64,000 nt of DNA, taken from NCBI RefSeq assembly GCF_000466385.1, contig NZ_KE952827.1, positions 57,404 through 121,403 on the forward strand, written 5' to 3'. A program made the position numbers and the translations under genes. This stretch comes from Aneurinibacillus aneurinilyticus ATCC 12856. GTDB lineage: Bacteria > Bacillota > Bacilli > Aneurinibacillales > Aneurinibacillaceae. Numbering within the stretch: position 1 is the stretch's first letter; each line of letters starts with the position of its first letter. The notes under the pieces were generated by a model. The model had not been told where the DNA came from, searched no databases, and saw only the letters and a list, made by a program, of their open reading frames with translations. Of the stretch, positions 8,436-16,654 are shown in pieces.

Positions 8436-9965
8436 TTATGCTTTCATACGTCGAGCCTCAATTTCTTCGACCTTGCTCTGCTTTGGAAGCGCACGGGCTT
8501 CTTCAAGCATGATACGAAATTGTTCGCCGTTCAATACTTCTTCACTTAGCAAATGATCAAGCGCATGCCGGAACACCGCAAAGTGCTCCGTTAGCACTTT
8601 ACGCGTGCTATCAAGCAGGTCATTTAAAATACGCTGACGTTCTTCATGCAACGCTTCTTTTCCGACCATATCCATCTTCACGATTCCGAGCCTTGACAGT
8701 CCGCTGTCAATAATCGTATTCACTAAATGCAACGCCTGTTCAAAGTCGTTGCGCGAGCCGGTACTGCGCCCCCCGTACAGCATCTCTTCCGCCACCGCGC
8801 CACCGAGCGCAATCATAATCTGTTGCTCAAGATTCTCAAGTGTATATAAGTAGCGATCCTGCTGCGGGCTTTGACGCACGTAACCCAATGCCTGTCCGCG
8901 TGGACGCAGCGATACTTGCGATACGGATAACGGGCGTACCACTTCAGATACAATAGCATGACCAAGTTCATGATTGGCTACGCGTTCTCTCTCTTCCGCG
9001 GTTGATTCGCGATCCGTTTGCTCGCCCATCATTACTTTATCAATAGCATGGGAGAAGTGACTCTGGGTAATCACTTTACTTTTGTCGCGGAACGCATAAA
9101 TTGCCGCTTCATTGGTTACACTTTCTAACTGAGCACCAGAAAAGTTAAACGTATCCCGCGCAATAGCCTCAATATTTACATCATCAGCAAGCGGTTTGTT
9201 TTTCACATGAATCTCAAGGATTTGCTTGCGTGCTTTCATATCTGGCAGATCAACCACGATTTGACGGTCAAAACGTCCTGGGCGCAGCAACGCATCATCA
9301 AGCATGTCCGCCCGATTGGTGGCAGCAATCATCAAAACGCGCGGATGCTCAGACGTTGTAATCCCATCCATTTCCGTCAATAGCTGGTTCAGCGTCTGAT
9401 CATATTCGCGGTGCTGACTGCCTTCACGCTTGCCACCAAGCACATCGATTTCATCGATAAAAATAATAGCGCTCTCCTGATTGTTCTTTTCCGCCTTCTG
9501 CTTTGCTTCCTTGAAAAGATCACGAATGCGTTGTGCACCGACCCCAACATACATCTCTACAAACTGGGAACCGGAAGCGGCAACAAACGCAGAATTTGTA
9601 TAGTTGGCGGCCGCTTTGGCCATAAGAGTCTTTCCTGTTCCCGGAGGTCCGGTCAGCAGAAGGCCCTTCAATGGGCGAATGCCGTACTCTTTCAGCGTGT
9701 CTTTGTGAATCAGAAAGTCAAGCGCCTCTCTCAGCTCTTTTTTCGCGCGTTCTTGACCACCGATTTGGTTAAATTTCACTTTTGTCTTAGGCGTTTCTAC
9801 CGTAGTTTTTTTCTGACTAATAGACATGCCACCCTGTCTCATCACAAAAAAAACTAGAAAACTGATAATCATCGCGGCAATAATCAACGGAGCCACATTC
9901 ACGCCGATGAAAACGAGAAACGCGATCATAACCGGGATTACACCGATGATTATTTCTTTACCCAT
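8436..9965 (-). CDS. FtsH-family AAA+ zinc metalloprotease without extracytoplasmic domain
   Basis: Membrane-anchored ATP-dependent protease, 509 residues. Two membrane helices (about 5-21 and 25-43) are joined by only a few residues, so the periplasm-side domain of ordinary FtsH is missing. AAA+ module: Walker A GPPGTGKT (106-113), pore loop FVEMYVGVG (135-143), Walker B IIFIDEID (167-174), second region of homology with LLRPGRFDR (226-234). Protease: zinc site HELGH (332-336; FtsH usually has HEAGH) and third ligand Asp near 407 in SRNDF. All catalytic parts are intact. The start overlaps the preceding gene by 8 bases, implying coupled translation. It is probably a paralogue of housekeeping ftsH; substrates are unknown. 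Confidence 0.88.
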   Translation of the reverse strand: MGKEIIIGVIPVMIAFLVFIGVNVAPLIIAAMIISFLVFFVMRQGGMSISQKKTTVETPKTKVKFNQIGGQERAKKELREALDFLIHKDTLKEYGIRPLKGLLLTGPPGTGKTLMAKAAANYTNSAFVAASGSQFVEMYVGVGAQRIRDLFKEAKQKAEKNNQESAIIFIDEIDVLGGKREGSQHREYDQTLNQLLTEMDGITTSEHPRVLMIAATNRADMLDDALLRPGRFDRQIVVDLPDMKARKQILEIHVKNKPLADDVNIEAIARDTFNFSGAQLESVTNEAAIYAFRDKSKVITQSHFSHAIDKVMMGEQTDRESTAEERERVANHELGHAIVSEVVRPLSVSQVSLRPRGQALGYVRQSPQQDRYLYTLENLEQQIMIALGGAVAEEMLYGGRSTGSRNDFEQALHLVNTIIDSGLSRLGIVKMDMVGKEALHEERQRILNDLLDSTRKVLTEHFAVFRHALDHLLSEEVLNGEQFRIMLEEARALPKQSKVEEIEARRMKA

Positions 9966-10479
9966 TCCGGCTCACCTCTCGTTCACGCGGCAATACCGCA
10001 TAATACGGGCTCTTGCCGTCATTTAAGTAAATATATACATACTGATCGTCCATATAGGAGCTAACATTTTTCAATTGATGTTTCTGTTTGATTTGATTCA
10101 AAACGCCGGGAATCTTTGAATACGTGTGAAGTTCCATTGCTTCGGCAATAGCGAATGCGTTCTCATCCCATATCTTCTTAAGGCTTTTGTTCGGAGAGTC
10201 AAATTCTATTTTGACCGATTTACCATTGGCTTTCTCAGAGGCGATTTTCTTTACTTTTTTGTAATCATCTGCAAATTTATCAGAATTGTTAAACGACACA
10301 TTCAGAGTGATCGCATCACGTGCGATTGTAACGTCATTAAGCTTTACACCTTGCATGGTGGCAATTTCTTTGGAGATTGGTTTTTTCACAAATTGATTCT
10401 GAAATACATACCAACCCCCAAACAACAGCAAACTACTGAATAAAACAGATAAAAAGATGGGCAATGGGCGTACTTTCAT
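9958..10479 (-). CDS. Membrane-anchored hypothetical protein coupled to the FtsH-like protease
   Basis: 173 residues: one N-terminal membrane helix (about 7-26) preceded by MKVRPLP, then about 145 residues predicted outside the membrane, mixed alpha/beta and lysine-rich, ending with PREREVSRNG. I do not recognise the family. The gene overlaps the FtsH-like gene by 8 bases, so the two are co-translated and probably act together. Because the protease lacks its own outside domain, this protein could supply a substrate- or adaptor-binding part; that is inference. A palindrome at 10505-10527 lies just before the ribosome site AAAGGGGTGGG. Confidence 0.8.
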   Translation of the reverse strand: MKVRPLPIFLSVLFSSLLLFGGWYVFQNQFVKKPISKEIATMQGVKLNDVTIARDAITLNVSFNNSDKFADDYKKVKKIASEKANGKSVKIEFDSPNKSLKKIWDENAFAIAEAMELHTYSKIPGVLNQIKQKHQLKNVSSYMDDQYVYIYLNDGKSPYYAVLPREREVSRNG

Positions 10480-10504
10480 TCTCTACCCACCCCTTTCTAC
10501 AGAA

Positions 10505-10527
10505 GTGATATATTGTTTGTATATCAC
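10505..10527. promoter_or_regulatory. Palindromic operator-like site before the FtsH-like operon
   Basis: A perfect 8-bp inverted repeat, GTGATATA-N7-TATATCAC, lies 25-48 bases upstream of the start at 10479. A further copy of the half site (GTATATCAT) follows three bases beyond it. The geometry resembles a dimeric repressor site (GntR- or MarR-like spacing). No matching regulator is seen nearby. Confidence 0.5.
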
Positions 10528-10596
10528 GTAGTATATCATAAATATGTTGGTTATGGGATAAGCGTTTTTTTCCTTCACAAAAAAGACAAGCTTCTG

Positions 10597-10635
10597 CGTG
10601 AAAAACAAAAAATAGAGCGAAGATTCTCTCCGCTC
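10597..10635 (-). terminator. Terminator of ypmB
   Basis: Minus strand: 9-bp stem GAGCGGAGA/TCTTCGCTC (10635-10627 with 10623-10615), 3-base loop, then TATTTTTTGTTTTT. Confidence 0.8.
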
Positions 10636-10656
10636 CATTGTATCATGTTTCTTCTT

Positions 10657-11136
10657 TTACGTATTCATCTTCGGCAGTTTATAGCGTTTCATCAACTTAC
10701 CATTATACATATCAATGTAATAATAGTAGAAATCATTCCCCTCGGTGAACAGTACTTCCCATACTTTCTTATTATCTTGCTTAGCAGGAATGATATGGGA
10801 AAGTTGCATATTCGGATGGTCTTTGTTCAACGCTTTAAGTACGTTTTCTTTTGGAATAAGGCGCGACATTTTCTCTACCTCTCCTTGATCTCCATGAAAC
10901 CAAGCAACCAGCTTTTCGCCACTTTCCGTTTTTCCTTCAACCACAATATAATCCTGCTTACCATAATACGTATTCACAAAGGTTACTTCGTTCATCTGCG
11001 TTCGCGTCAACGCCAGTTCAGACCCTTTTTCTTTTATTGCCCGTTGCTGTCCTTGCAGGTGCAAATACACTGCCAAAACTGAGCACAGCACAAGCATAAC
11101 CAACGCAAGCACCCCATATAACCACGATTTTTTCAT
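10657..11136 (-). CDS. ypmB: YpmB-like membrane-anchored protein (DUF5590 type)
   Basis: 159 residues with one N-terminal membrane helix (about 6-26) and an outside domain related to the cystatin-like/PepSY-like fold, ending EVLFTEGNDFYYYYIDMYNGKLMKRYKLP. Its function is not known. In B. subtilis ypmB lies between dinG and aspB; here it holds the same relative place although rex, the deaminase gene and the FtsH-like pair have been added around it. ypmA, its small partner in B. subtilis, was not found. A weak ribosome site (AAGGGAA) precedes ATG. Confidence 0.78.
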   Translation of the reverse strand: MKKSWLYGVLALVMLVLCSVLAVYLHLQGQQRAIKEKGSELALTRTQMNEVTFVNTYYGKQDYIVVEGKTESGEKLVAWFHGDQGEVEKMSRLIPKENVLKALNKDHPNMQLSHIIPAKQDNKKVWEVLFTEGNDFYYYYIDMYNGKLMKRYKLPKMNT

Positions 11137-11275
11137 TCAAGTTCCCTTACCTGTATTTCATATTTGTGTAGCATGCCTTTCACGTCTAATGACGGAAGAG
11201 TCATCAAAAAATGCTAAACATACTGCCCAGTCTCCCGGAAATACTAATCGTACGCGCAGGAGGAGGTGAGCGTGC

Positions 11276-11455
11276 GTGAAGCAGCCGCACCTTGCGCACC
11301 CTTTTGAACAATTGCCGGATGAAGTAGCAAGGCTGCTCGCGGATGAACGGAACCCATCATGGATGCTTCTTTCTTCTCCATACCGATGCGGGGAAGAGAT
11401 GGGGGTTGCATCATTCCGCCAGCCTAACCTTCATTCTTGGATTACTATGGAATAG
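11276..11455 (+). CDS. Small hypothetical protein, 59 residues
   Basis: A short frame from GTG 11276 to TAG 11453-11455 starts (M)KQPHLAHPFEQLPDEVARLL and ends NLHSWITME. A very strong site, AGGAGGAGGTG, lies about 8 bases upstream of GTG, and a terminator follows 60 bases after the stop. Codon use looks normal. No signal peptide or membrane segment. It lies head-to-tail against the minus-strand deaminase gene and divergent from ypmB. I do not recognise the protein; the case rests on ribosome site, terminator and frame. Confidence 0.5.
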   Translation: MKQPHLAHPFEQLPDEVARLLADERNPSWMLLSSPYRCGEEMGVASFRQPNLHSWITME

Positions 11456-11515
11456 CCGCAGTCACGGCGGTGATTGTAATTTAATTCCCCTACCTATCCA
11501 TCTCATTCTTATTTT

Positions 11516-11545
11516 CCCTGCCATACACAGCAGGGATTTTTTTAT
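11516..11545. terminator. Terminator between the 59-residue gene and the deaminase gene
   Basis: CCCTGC (11516-11521) pairs with GCAGGG (11530-11535), followed by ATTTTTTTATTTTTT on the plus strand; the complementary strand gives a GGGAAAAT flank, so it is mainly a plus-strand terminator. Confidence 0.7.
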
Positions 11546-12840
11546 TTTTTCTCCAGCAATTCAAACATACGGTTTGCATTCTCGATTACTGTTTCTTCCT
11601 CCATCGTGAGGCACTTGCCGTCTTTAACCAGCTGCACCCCTTGAACATATACGTCCGTTACATCTCGGCCACTTGCCGAATAAACGACATGCGAGATCGG
11701 GTCGTTCGCCGGTTGGAAATACACATCATGTGAATTAAGCATAATGAAATCCGCCTGCTTGCCTACCTCAAGCGATCCGATTTGTTCGTCCATAAAAATG
11801 GCTTCTGCTCCGTAAATCGTCGCCATGCGCAACGCTTCAGACGCCGGAACGAGCACCGGATTTTGGCGGTGACCCTTATGAAGCAGCGCCACCATCCTCA
11901 TCTCTTCAAACAAGTCCAGATTATTGTTGCTAGCTGAACTATCCGTGCCAAGCGAGACGCAGATACCGCGCTCCATCATGTCCGGCACACGGGCAATACC
12001 GCTGCCAAGCTTCAAATTGCTGATAGGGTTATGCGATACTTTGACATCATACTTGGCGAGAATGTCCAGTTCTTCATCTGTTAAATGTACAGCGTGTGCT
12101 ACAAGTGTTGGACGATTGAACACGCCAAGCTTCTCTAAATGGGCAACTGGACGTGCACCATAATCATCTACATTTTGTTGTACTTCCCATTCCGTTTCGG
12201 ACATATGGATATGCACAGGTAAATCCAATTCATGGGCACGCGCAACAATTCGCTCTATGTAATCCGGCGGGCACGTATAGGCTCCATGTGGCGACATCAT
12301 CGTCATGATACGTCCATTCGCGGTTCCGTTCCATTTAGCGGCGAACGCACTCGCCTCTTCCAGCTTCTTGGTTTGCTCTTCCGCTGAACATAAGCCGATG
12401 ACTCCGCGGCACAAACGAGCACGCATTCCAGATGCGGTAACCAATTCTGCCACCATATCCATATGGTCATACATATCGACAAACGTCGTTGTACCTGTCT
12501 TCAGCATCTCGATAATAGACAACGAAGTACCCCAACGCACATGTTCTTCTGTAAATTGGGCCTCAAGCGGCCACATTTTAGTCTCCAACCACTCTTGAAG
12601 CGGAAGGTCATCCGCATAGCCACGCAGCAGTGACATAGCGGTATGTCCGTGTGTATTTACAAGCCCAGGCATCACAATACGACCTTTAGCATCGATTACC
12701 TCTTCATATGCATCAAGTTTATCCGGCGTCTGTCCGACATACGTTAACACACCGTTGTCAAAAGCGATGGCGCCATCATAAATTACTTGATTCGTTTGGT
12801 TGACAGTCAACACTGTCGCATGTATAACGATTGTTTTCAT
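11542..12840 (-). CDS. mtaD: MtaD-type amidohydrolase: 5-methylthioadenosine/S-adenosylhomocysteine deaminase or aminofutalosine deaminase
   Basis: Metal-dependent amidohydrolase (432 residues from ATG 12840), deaminating adenosine-type nucleosides. Metal ligands are visible: HGH at about residues 64-66 (VNTHGHTAMSL), HIHMSETEWE, AHAVHLTDEE and GTDSSASNNNLDL. The C-terminal composite sheet has IGSLEVGKQADFIML. The start MKTIVIHATVL matches relatives; a longer form from 12891 is possible. A 9-bp hairpin lies between the AAGGAGG and this ATG. In bacteria with the futalosine pathway, enzymes of this family deaminate 6-amino-6-deoxyfutalosine. Because mqnA is in this window, that role is a reasonable alternative; the sequence alone does not decide. 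Confidence 0.82.
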   Translation of the reverse strand: MKTIVIHATVLTVNQTNQVIYDGAIAFDNGVLTYVGQTPDKLDAYEEVIDAKGRIVMPGLVNTHGHTAMSLLRGYADDLPLQEWLETKMWPLEAQFTEEHVRWGTSLSIIEMLKTGTTTFVDMYDHMDMVAELVTASGMRARLCRGVIGLCSAEEQTKKLEEASAFAAKWNGTANGRIMTMMSPHGAYTCPPDYIERIVARAHELDLPVHIHMSETEWEVQQNVDDYGARPVAHLEKLGVFNRPTLVAHAVHLTDEELDILAKYDVKVSHNPISNLKLGSGIARVPDMMERGICVSLGTDSSASNNNLDLFEEMRMVALLHKGHRQNPVLVPASEALRMATIYGAEAIFMDEQIGSLEVGKQADFIMLNSHDVYFQPANDPISHVVYSASGRDVTDVYVQGVQLVKDGKCLTMEEETVIENANRMFELLEKK

Positions 12841-12850
12841 AGGGCATAGA

Positions 12851-12871
12851 GCACACTGGCCCCCAGTGCGC
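12851..12871 (-). promoter_or_regulatory. Hairpin between ribosome site and start of the deaminase gene
   Basis: Minus strand GCGCACTGG-GGG-CCAGTGTGC is a 9-bp stem with a 3-base loop, with AAGGAGG (near 12882-12876) on one side and ATG 12840 on the other. Folding would bring the ribosome site nearer the start codon, so the structure may set translation. Confidence 0.4.
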
Positions 12872-12993
12872 CTTTCCTCCTTATTCTTCATTTTTATTCC
12901 GCCTTAACGGGCAGTAACTCCCCTATCCCAAGACTTAGAGGGATTAGAAAAGTTTAGGTGGGGGATGCGGCCCCCTCCGAGTAAAGTTTTACT

Positions 12994-13611
12994 TTATAAA
13001 TAATACGCCAAGCTATGCAGCTCCATTGTAACATCTGCATCATGGACACGTACCCATTCCGGTACACGCAGGTTAGTAGGCGCAAAATTCAAAATACCAG
13101 CCACTCCCGCATCCACTAGGTGCTCGACCACCGACTGTGCCGCATCCGCCGGCACAGCAATAATACCAATGCGGATATCTTTCTCTTTAACTGTTTGTGC
13201 CAGTTCTTCGAGCGGCTGAATGGTTAAGTTTGCAATTTTTTTGCCGACCTTCATCGGATCGGCGTCAAAAATTGAAATAATCTTCATGTTATCCTTTAAG
13301 TACGCATTATAGTTGCTAATGGCATGCCCGAGATGTCCCGCACCGACCAGCAGCACATTAACCTGCCGGTCAAGCTTGAGAATGCTTTTGATTTTTTCCA
13401 CTAAATAATTAACTTCGTAGCCTATTCCTTTTCGGCCGAATTCACCGAAGTAGGCAAGGTCCTTGCGAATTTGTGCCGGGTTTAAATCAAGCGCTTCACC
13501 AAGCTGATGCGATGAAACCGTACGAACGTTCATTGCCTTTAAACTATTTAAATATCGCAAATAAACGGGAAGCCTTTTAACAACGGCTTCGGAAATCTTT
13601 GGCACTTTCAC
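12994..13611 (-). CDS. rex: Redox-sensing transcriptional repressor Rex
   Basis: DNA-binding repressor that releases its operators when NADH/NAD+ rises, controlling fermentative and respiratory genes. 205 residues: N-terminal winged helix (about 1-80) with SSHQLGEALDLNPAQIRKDL and the Rex signature YFGEFGRKGIGYEV, then a Rossmann domain with GAGHLG (90-95) and the Asp-containing SIFDADPMKVG. ATG follows a GAGAGGACCGAGAG stretch. It sits between dinG and the deaminase gene; in B. subtilis rex lies elsewhere. No clear TTGTGAA-N4-TTCACAA site was found in the window. Confidence 0.94.
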   Translation of the reverse strand: MKVPKISEAVVKRLPVYLRYLNSLKAMNVRTVSSHQLGEALDLNPAQIRKDLAYFGEFGRKGIGYEVNYLVEKIKSILKLDRQVNVLLVGAGHLGHAISNYNAYLKDNMKIISIFDADPMKVGKKIANLTIQPLEELAQTVKEKDIRIGIIAVPADAAQSVVEHLVDAGVAGILNFAPTNLRVPEWVRVHDADVTMELHSLAYYL

Positions 13612-13687
13612 TCTCGGTCCTCTCCTTCTTACCTATATCCCACTTATTAGAAATTCTTTTGCGTGCTTGCTTTTGCAATATTCTATT

Positions 13688-16540
13688 CTATGCAAGCCAA
13701 TCAGAAATCTCCGAAAGCAATTGTCCTGTCGGCTGGATGAGCACGTTCGTCTCAGGTAAGGATTTAAGGAATACCCTTCCGTAACGCGCATCAATAACAC
13801 GCCTGTCATAAATAAGCACAATGCCTCGGTCCGTACTCGTACGGACAAGTCGGCCAAACCCCTGTTTGAACCGGATAACCGCCTGCGGAACGGACAGCTG
13901 CATAAATGGGTTCTTCTTCTGCTCTTCAAGCTGCTGGTTACGCGCTTCAACGAGCGGATGATTCGGCGGCACGAAAGGAAGTCGGACAATAGCCAGACAG
14001 GACAGATCCTCTCCTGGAATGTCCACCCCTTCCCAGAAGCTGCTTGTGCCGAGCAGCACACAGGCAGGAAGTGAACGGAACTGTTTGGTCAGTTTGCTGC
14101 GGCTCGTGCCATCCATTCCGTGACCAAGCACAGTGATATCCGCTTCCTTCAATCTTTCCTTCAACGGTTCATATACATTACGAAGCATTGCATACGATGT
14201 GAACAGTACAAGCATACGCCCTTTTGTCGTTACGGCTACTTGCGACAAGGAATCAATTAACGCCTCTATAAAGTGACGCTCGGTTGCTCCTTTGATATTC
14301 GGTATTTCACTTGGGATACATACGAGCGTCTGTTTTTTGTAATTAAAAGGAGAAGCAAGCACCGCGGTATCCACGCTGTCTTCCCTCAATAAATCAGCAA
14401 GCCCGAACCTCTCAGTCGCATAGGCGAAAGAGGAATTAACGCTTAGTGTCGCGGAAGTAAGGATTACGCTCTCTTTTTTATCAAAAAATTGTTCGCGCAG
14501 CAGGCTAGATACATCGATCGGCACCCGATGCAAAAAGATGTTTTTACGTGTGCTACGTGTATCCAGTTCAATCCAGTACACATGGTCTTCATCCTCTGTT
14601 AATAGCATATCATGCAGCAAGGAAGCATATTCGAGACAATCCTTAACCATCCCGTTTAAATCGGTCACAAGGCTCTTCATGCCCAAAGGCACATCGTCAC
14701 CGTGGATATTGGCATAAATCGCCTCCAACTTTTTTCCAATAGCAAGCAATAAATCTACGCTGTTGCGCACGGCTGAGACTACGGCGCGTCCCCAGCGATC
14801 CCTAAGATTTTCCTGCTTGTAACGCATAACGGTATGCCCGATTTCTTCGCCTTCCTTTGCCCTCTGATGTGACCATTGGTACAACAGAGTATACATCTCA
14901 CGAACGGTCTCTTTCCCTTCGCGTATCTGCTGATAAGCAGTCTCGATAGCATGCTTGCTCTCTTCATAGCTAGCTTCGCTCCATCCGCGTACAGCCTCTT
15001 CAACCTCTTCGAGAAGCCCTACTCCCCGGTCCGGATGCAATCGGTGTAACATCCCTTCCAGCTGATAAGAGGAAATCGAGTCCCCAAGGTGGCGGCTCGC
15101 CACATCATCAAAATGGTGTGCTTCATCAATTACCGCATATTTATAGGAAGGAATAATCCGATGCTCAGCACCCATATCTGTGAATAGGAGCGAATGATTC
15201 GTTACGATGACCTCAGCTTGTTGCGCTTTACGCCGTGCCTGATGGTAGTAGCAGCGCGAGAACCACGGACACTGACGATTCAAGCATGAACCAGCATCGC
15301 TTTGCACCTGCTTCCAGTATACCTGACCGCCGGAAGGTAGGCTTAACTCTTCCATATCCCCTGTCTCCGTCTCCGTCAGCCAAACGAGCATCTGCGATTT
15401 GCTGAGCTGCACATCATAGTTATCGTGCTCCTCCTGCAAACTATGTGAAAACTTTCGCAGACATAGATAATTATTCCTGCCTTTTAATACAGAAATACGG
15501 GGCGCATCATTGCTAAAAATCGCTTGCAAAATCGGTAAATCGCGCGAATACATCTGTTCCTGCAACTGAATGGTATGTGTTGAGATGACAACCGTCTCTT
15601 CCTGTTGCTTGGCCCAGAATACAGCCGGAATCAAGTATGCAAGCGATTTTCCTGTTCCTGTTCCTGCTTCAATCATAAGATGGCGGCCGGAATCAAACGA
15701 ATCGTATACTTGCTTCATCATCGTAACCTGGGCAGGGCGCAACTCGAATCCCGGCATATGCTCTTTCAACATGCCCCGTTCCCCAAATAAAGCATCCACA
15801 AAATCGTCGAAATCCATCGTCTCTTCGAGAGAACGGCCAGAATTTTTTTCGACTGTTTTTCGCTTCTTTAGGCAAATCTGATGCACAACTTCCAAATCCA
15901 CAGCTGGTTCATATGCTCCCTGGCGAATCTTCTGCTGCTCAATATCAGATAGAAGCGTTTGTACATCAGAATGAAACGGCCGGCTTACCCGCTGAAGTTG
16001 CTGAAGGGTAACAAGCGGCATGCTCTCCAATTTACCAAGCAGGTGCAGCAGAATACGGGCTGTCGCTTCCGCATCGGAATCAGCCTGATGCGGCCGATCG
16101 TGCATGATATCGAGCCCGACAGATAAGTCAGAGAGCCGATATCCTTCCTGGCCTGGTAACAGCAAACGCGACAGTTCTACCGTGTCAAGGAGCGGCCCCG
16201 TAAACGGACGGTATCCGGCTTCATGCAACGCATTTTGCAAAAATGATAAATCGAAAAAAACATTATGAGCTACAAAGGTAGCTCCGTCTAGCAGCTTTAG
16301 CAACGAAGGTAGTGCATCTTCGATAGGTGGAGCATCCGCTACCATCTCATCATTGATGCCTGTCAATTTTTCTATAAAGGGGGGAATATCGACCCGCGGA
16401 TTAACCAACGTAGAGAAACGTTCGGTAATTTCTCCATCACGAACGAGAACGGCGCCGATCTGTATAATCCTGTCTCCCTCTTTTGGCCGATTGCCTGTTG
16501 TTTCAAAATCGACCACAACAAAAGTGTTCAAATGCTTCAC
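13688..16540 (-). CDS. dinG: DinG-type ATP-dependent helicase with N-terminal DnaQ-like exonuclease domain
   Basis: About 950 residues. The first 180 form a DEDD exonuclease (Exo I FVVVDFETTG; Exo II near VAHNVFFDLSFL; Exo III HQADSDAEAT). The rest is an XPD/DinG superfamily-2 helicase with Walker A AGTGTGKS, box DEAH (DEAHHFDD) and the late motif QGFGRLVRTSTDRG. Four cysteines around CLNRQCPWFSRCYY are placed as in the DinG iron-sulfur region. Firmicute DinG shows this fusion. I chose GTG 16540 (then KHLNTFVVVD) because GGAAGAG precedes it and the start matches relatives; an upstream GTG at 16585 gives 15 extra residues. Role: DNA repair. Confidence 0.9.
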   Translation of the reverse strand: MKHLNTFVVVDFETTGNRPKEGDRIIQIGAVLVRDGEITERFSTLVNPRVDIPPFIEKLTGINDEMVADAPPIEDALPSLLKLLDGATFVAHNVFFDLSFLQNALHEAGYRPFTGPLLDTVELSRLLLPGQEGYRLSDLSVGLDIMHDRPHQADSDAEATARILLHLLGKLESMPLVTLQQLQRVSRPFHSDVQTLLSDIEQQKIRQGAYEPAVDLEVVHQICLKKRKTVEKNSGRSLEETMDFDDFVDALFGERGMLKEHMPGFELRPAQVTMMKQVYDSFDSGRHLMIEAGTGTGKSLAYLIPAVFWAKQQEETVVISTHTIQLQEQMYSRDLPILQAIFSNDAPRISVLKGRNNYLCLRKFSHSLQEEHDNYDVQLSKSQMLVWLTETETGDMEELSLPSGGQVYWKQVQSDAGSCLNRQCPWFSRCYYHQARRKAQQAEVIVTNHSLLFTDMGAEHRIIPSYKYAVIDEAHHFDDVASRHLGDSISSYQLEGMLHRLHPDRGVGLLEEVEEAVRGWSEASYEESKHAIETAYQQIREGKETVREMYTLLYQWSHQRAKEGEEIGHTVMRYKQENLRDRWGRAVVSAVRNSVDLLLAIGKKLEAIYANIHGDDVPLGMKSLVTDLNGMVKDCLEYASLLHDMLLTEDEDHVYWIELDTRSTRKNIFLHRVPIDVSSLLREQFFDKKESVILTSATLSVNSSFAYATERFGLADLLREDSVDTAVLASPFNYKKQTLVCIPSEIPNIKGATERHFIEALIDSLSQVAVTTKGRMLVLFTSYAMLRNVYEPLKERLKEADITVLGHGMDGTSRSKLTKQFRSLPACVLLGTSSFWEGVDIPGEDLSCLAIVRLPFVPPNHPLVEARNQQLEEQKKNPFMQLSVPQAVIRFKQGFGRLVRTSTDRGIVLIYDRRVIDARYGRVFLKSLPETNVLIQPTGQLLSEISDWLA

Positions 16541-16620
16541 CTCAAACTCTTCCGCTTCATCACGTTTTCGCAGACAAGGATCCACTTATTATTTTCTATT
16601 ACTTACGAAGGAAGTGCAAT

Positions 16621-16654
16621 AAAAAAAAAGAAAAACCGGCTTTTACGGAGCCGG
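16621..16654 (-). terminator. Terminator of the TPR gene
   Basis: Minus strand CCGGCT-N7-AGCCGG (16654-16649 and 16641-16636) followed by TTTTTCTTTTTTTTT. The stem overlaps the last codons of the TPR gene. Confidence 0.8.

Noticed and set aside
10513..11082. Open frame of 189 codons on the plus strand over ypmB
   Set aside because: Antisense to ypmB, no ribosome site, no recognisable protein.
16541..16585. Longer dinG start (GTG 16585)
   Set aside because: No ribosome site and 15 extra residues not typical of the family; GTG 16540 has GGAAGAG and matches the usual start.
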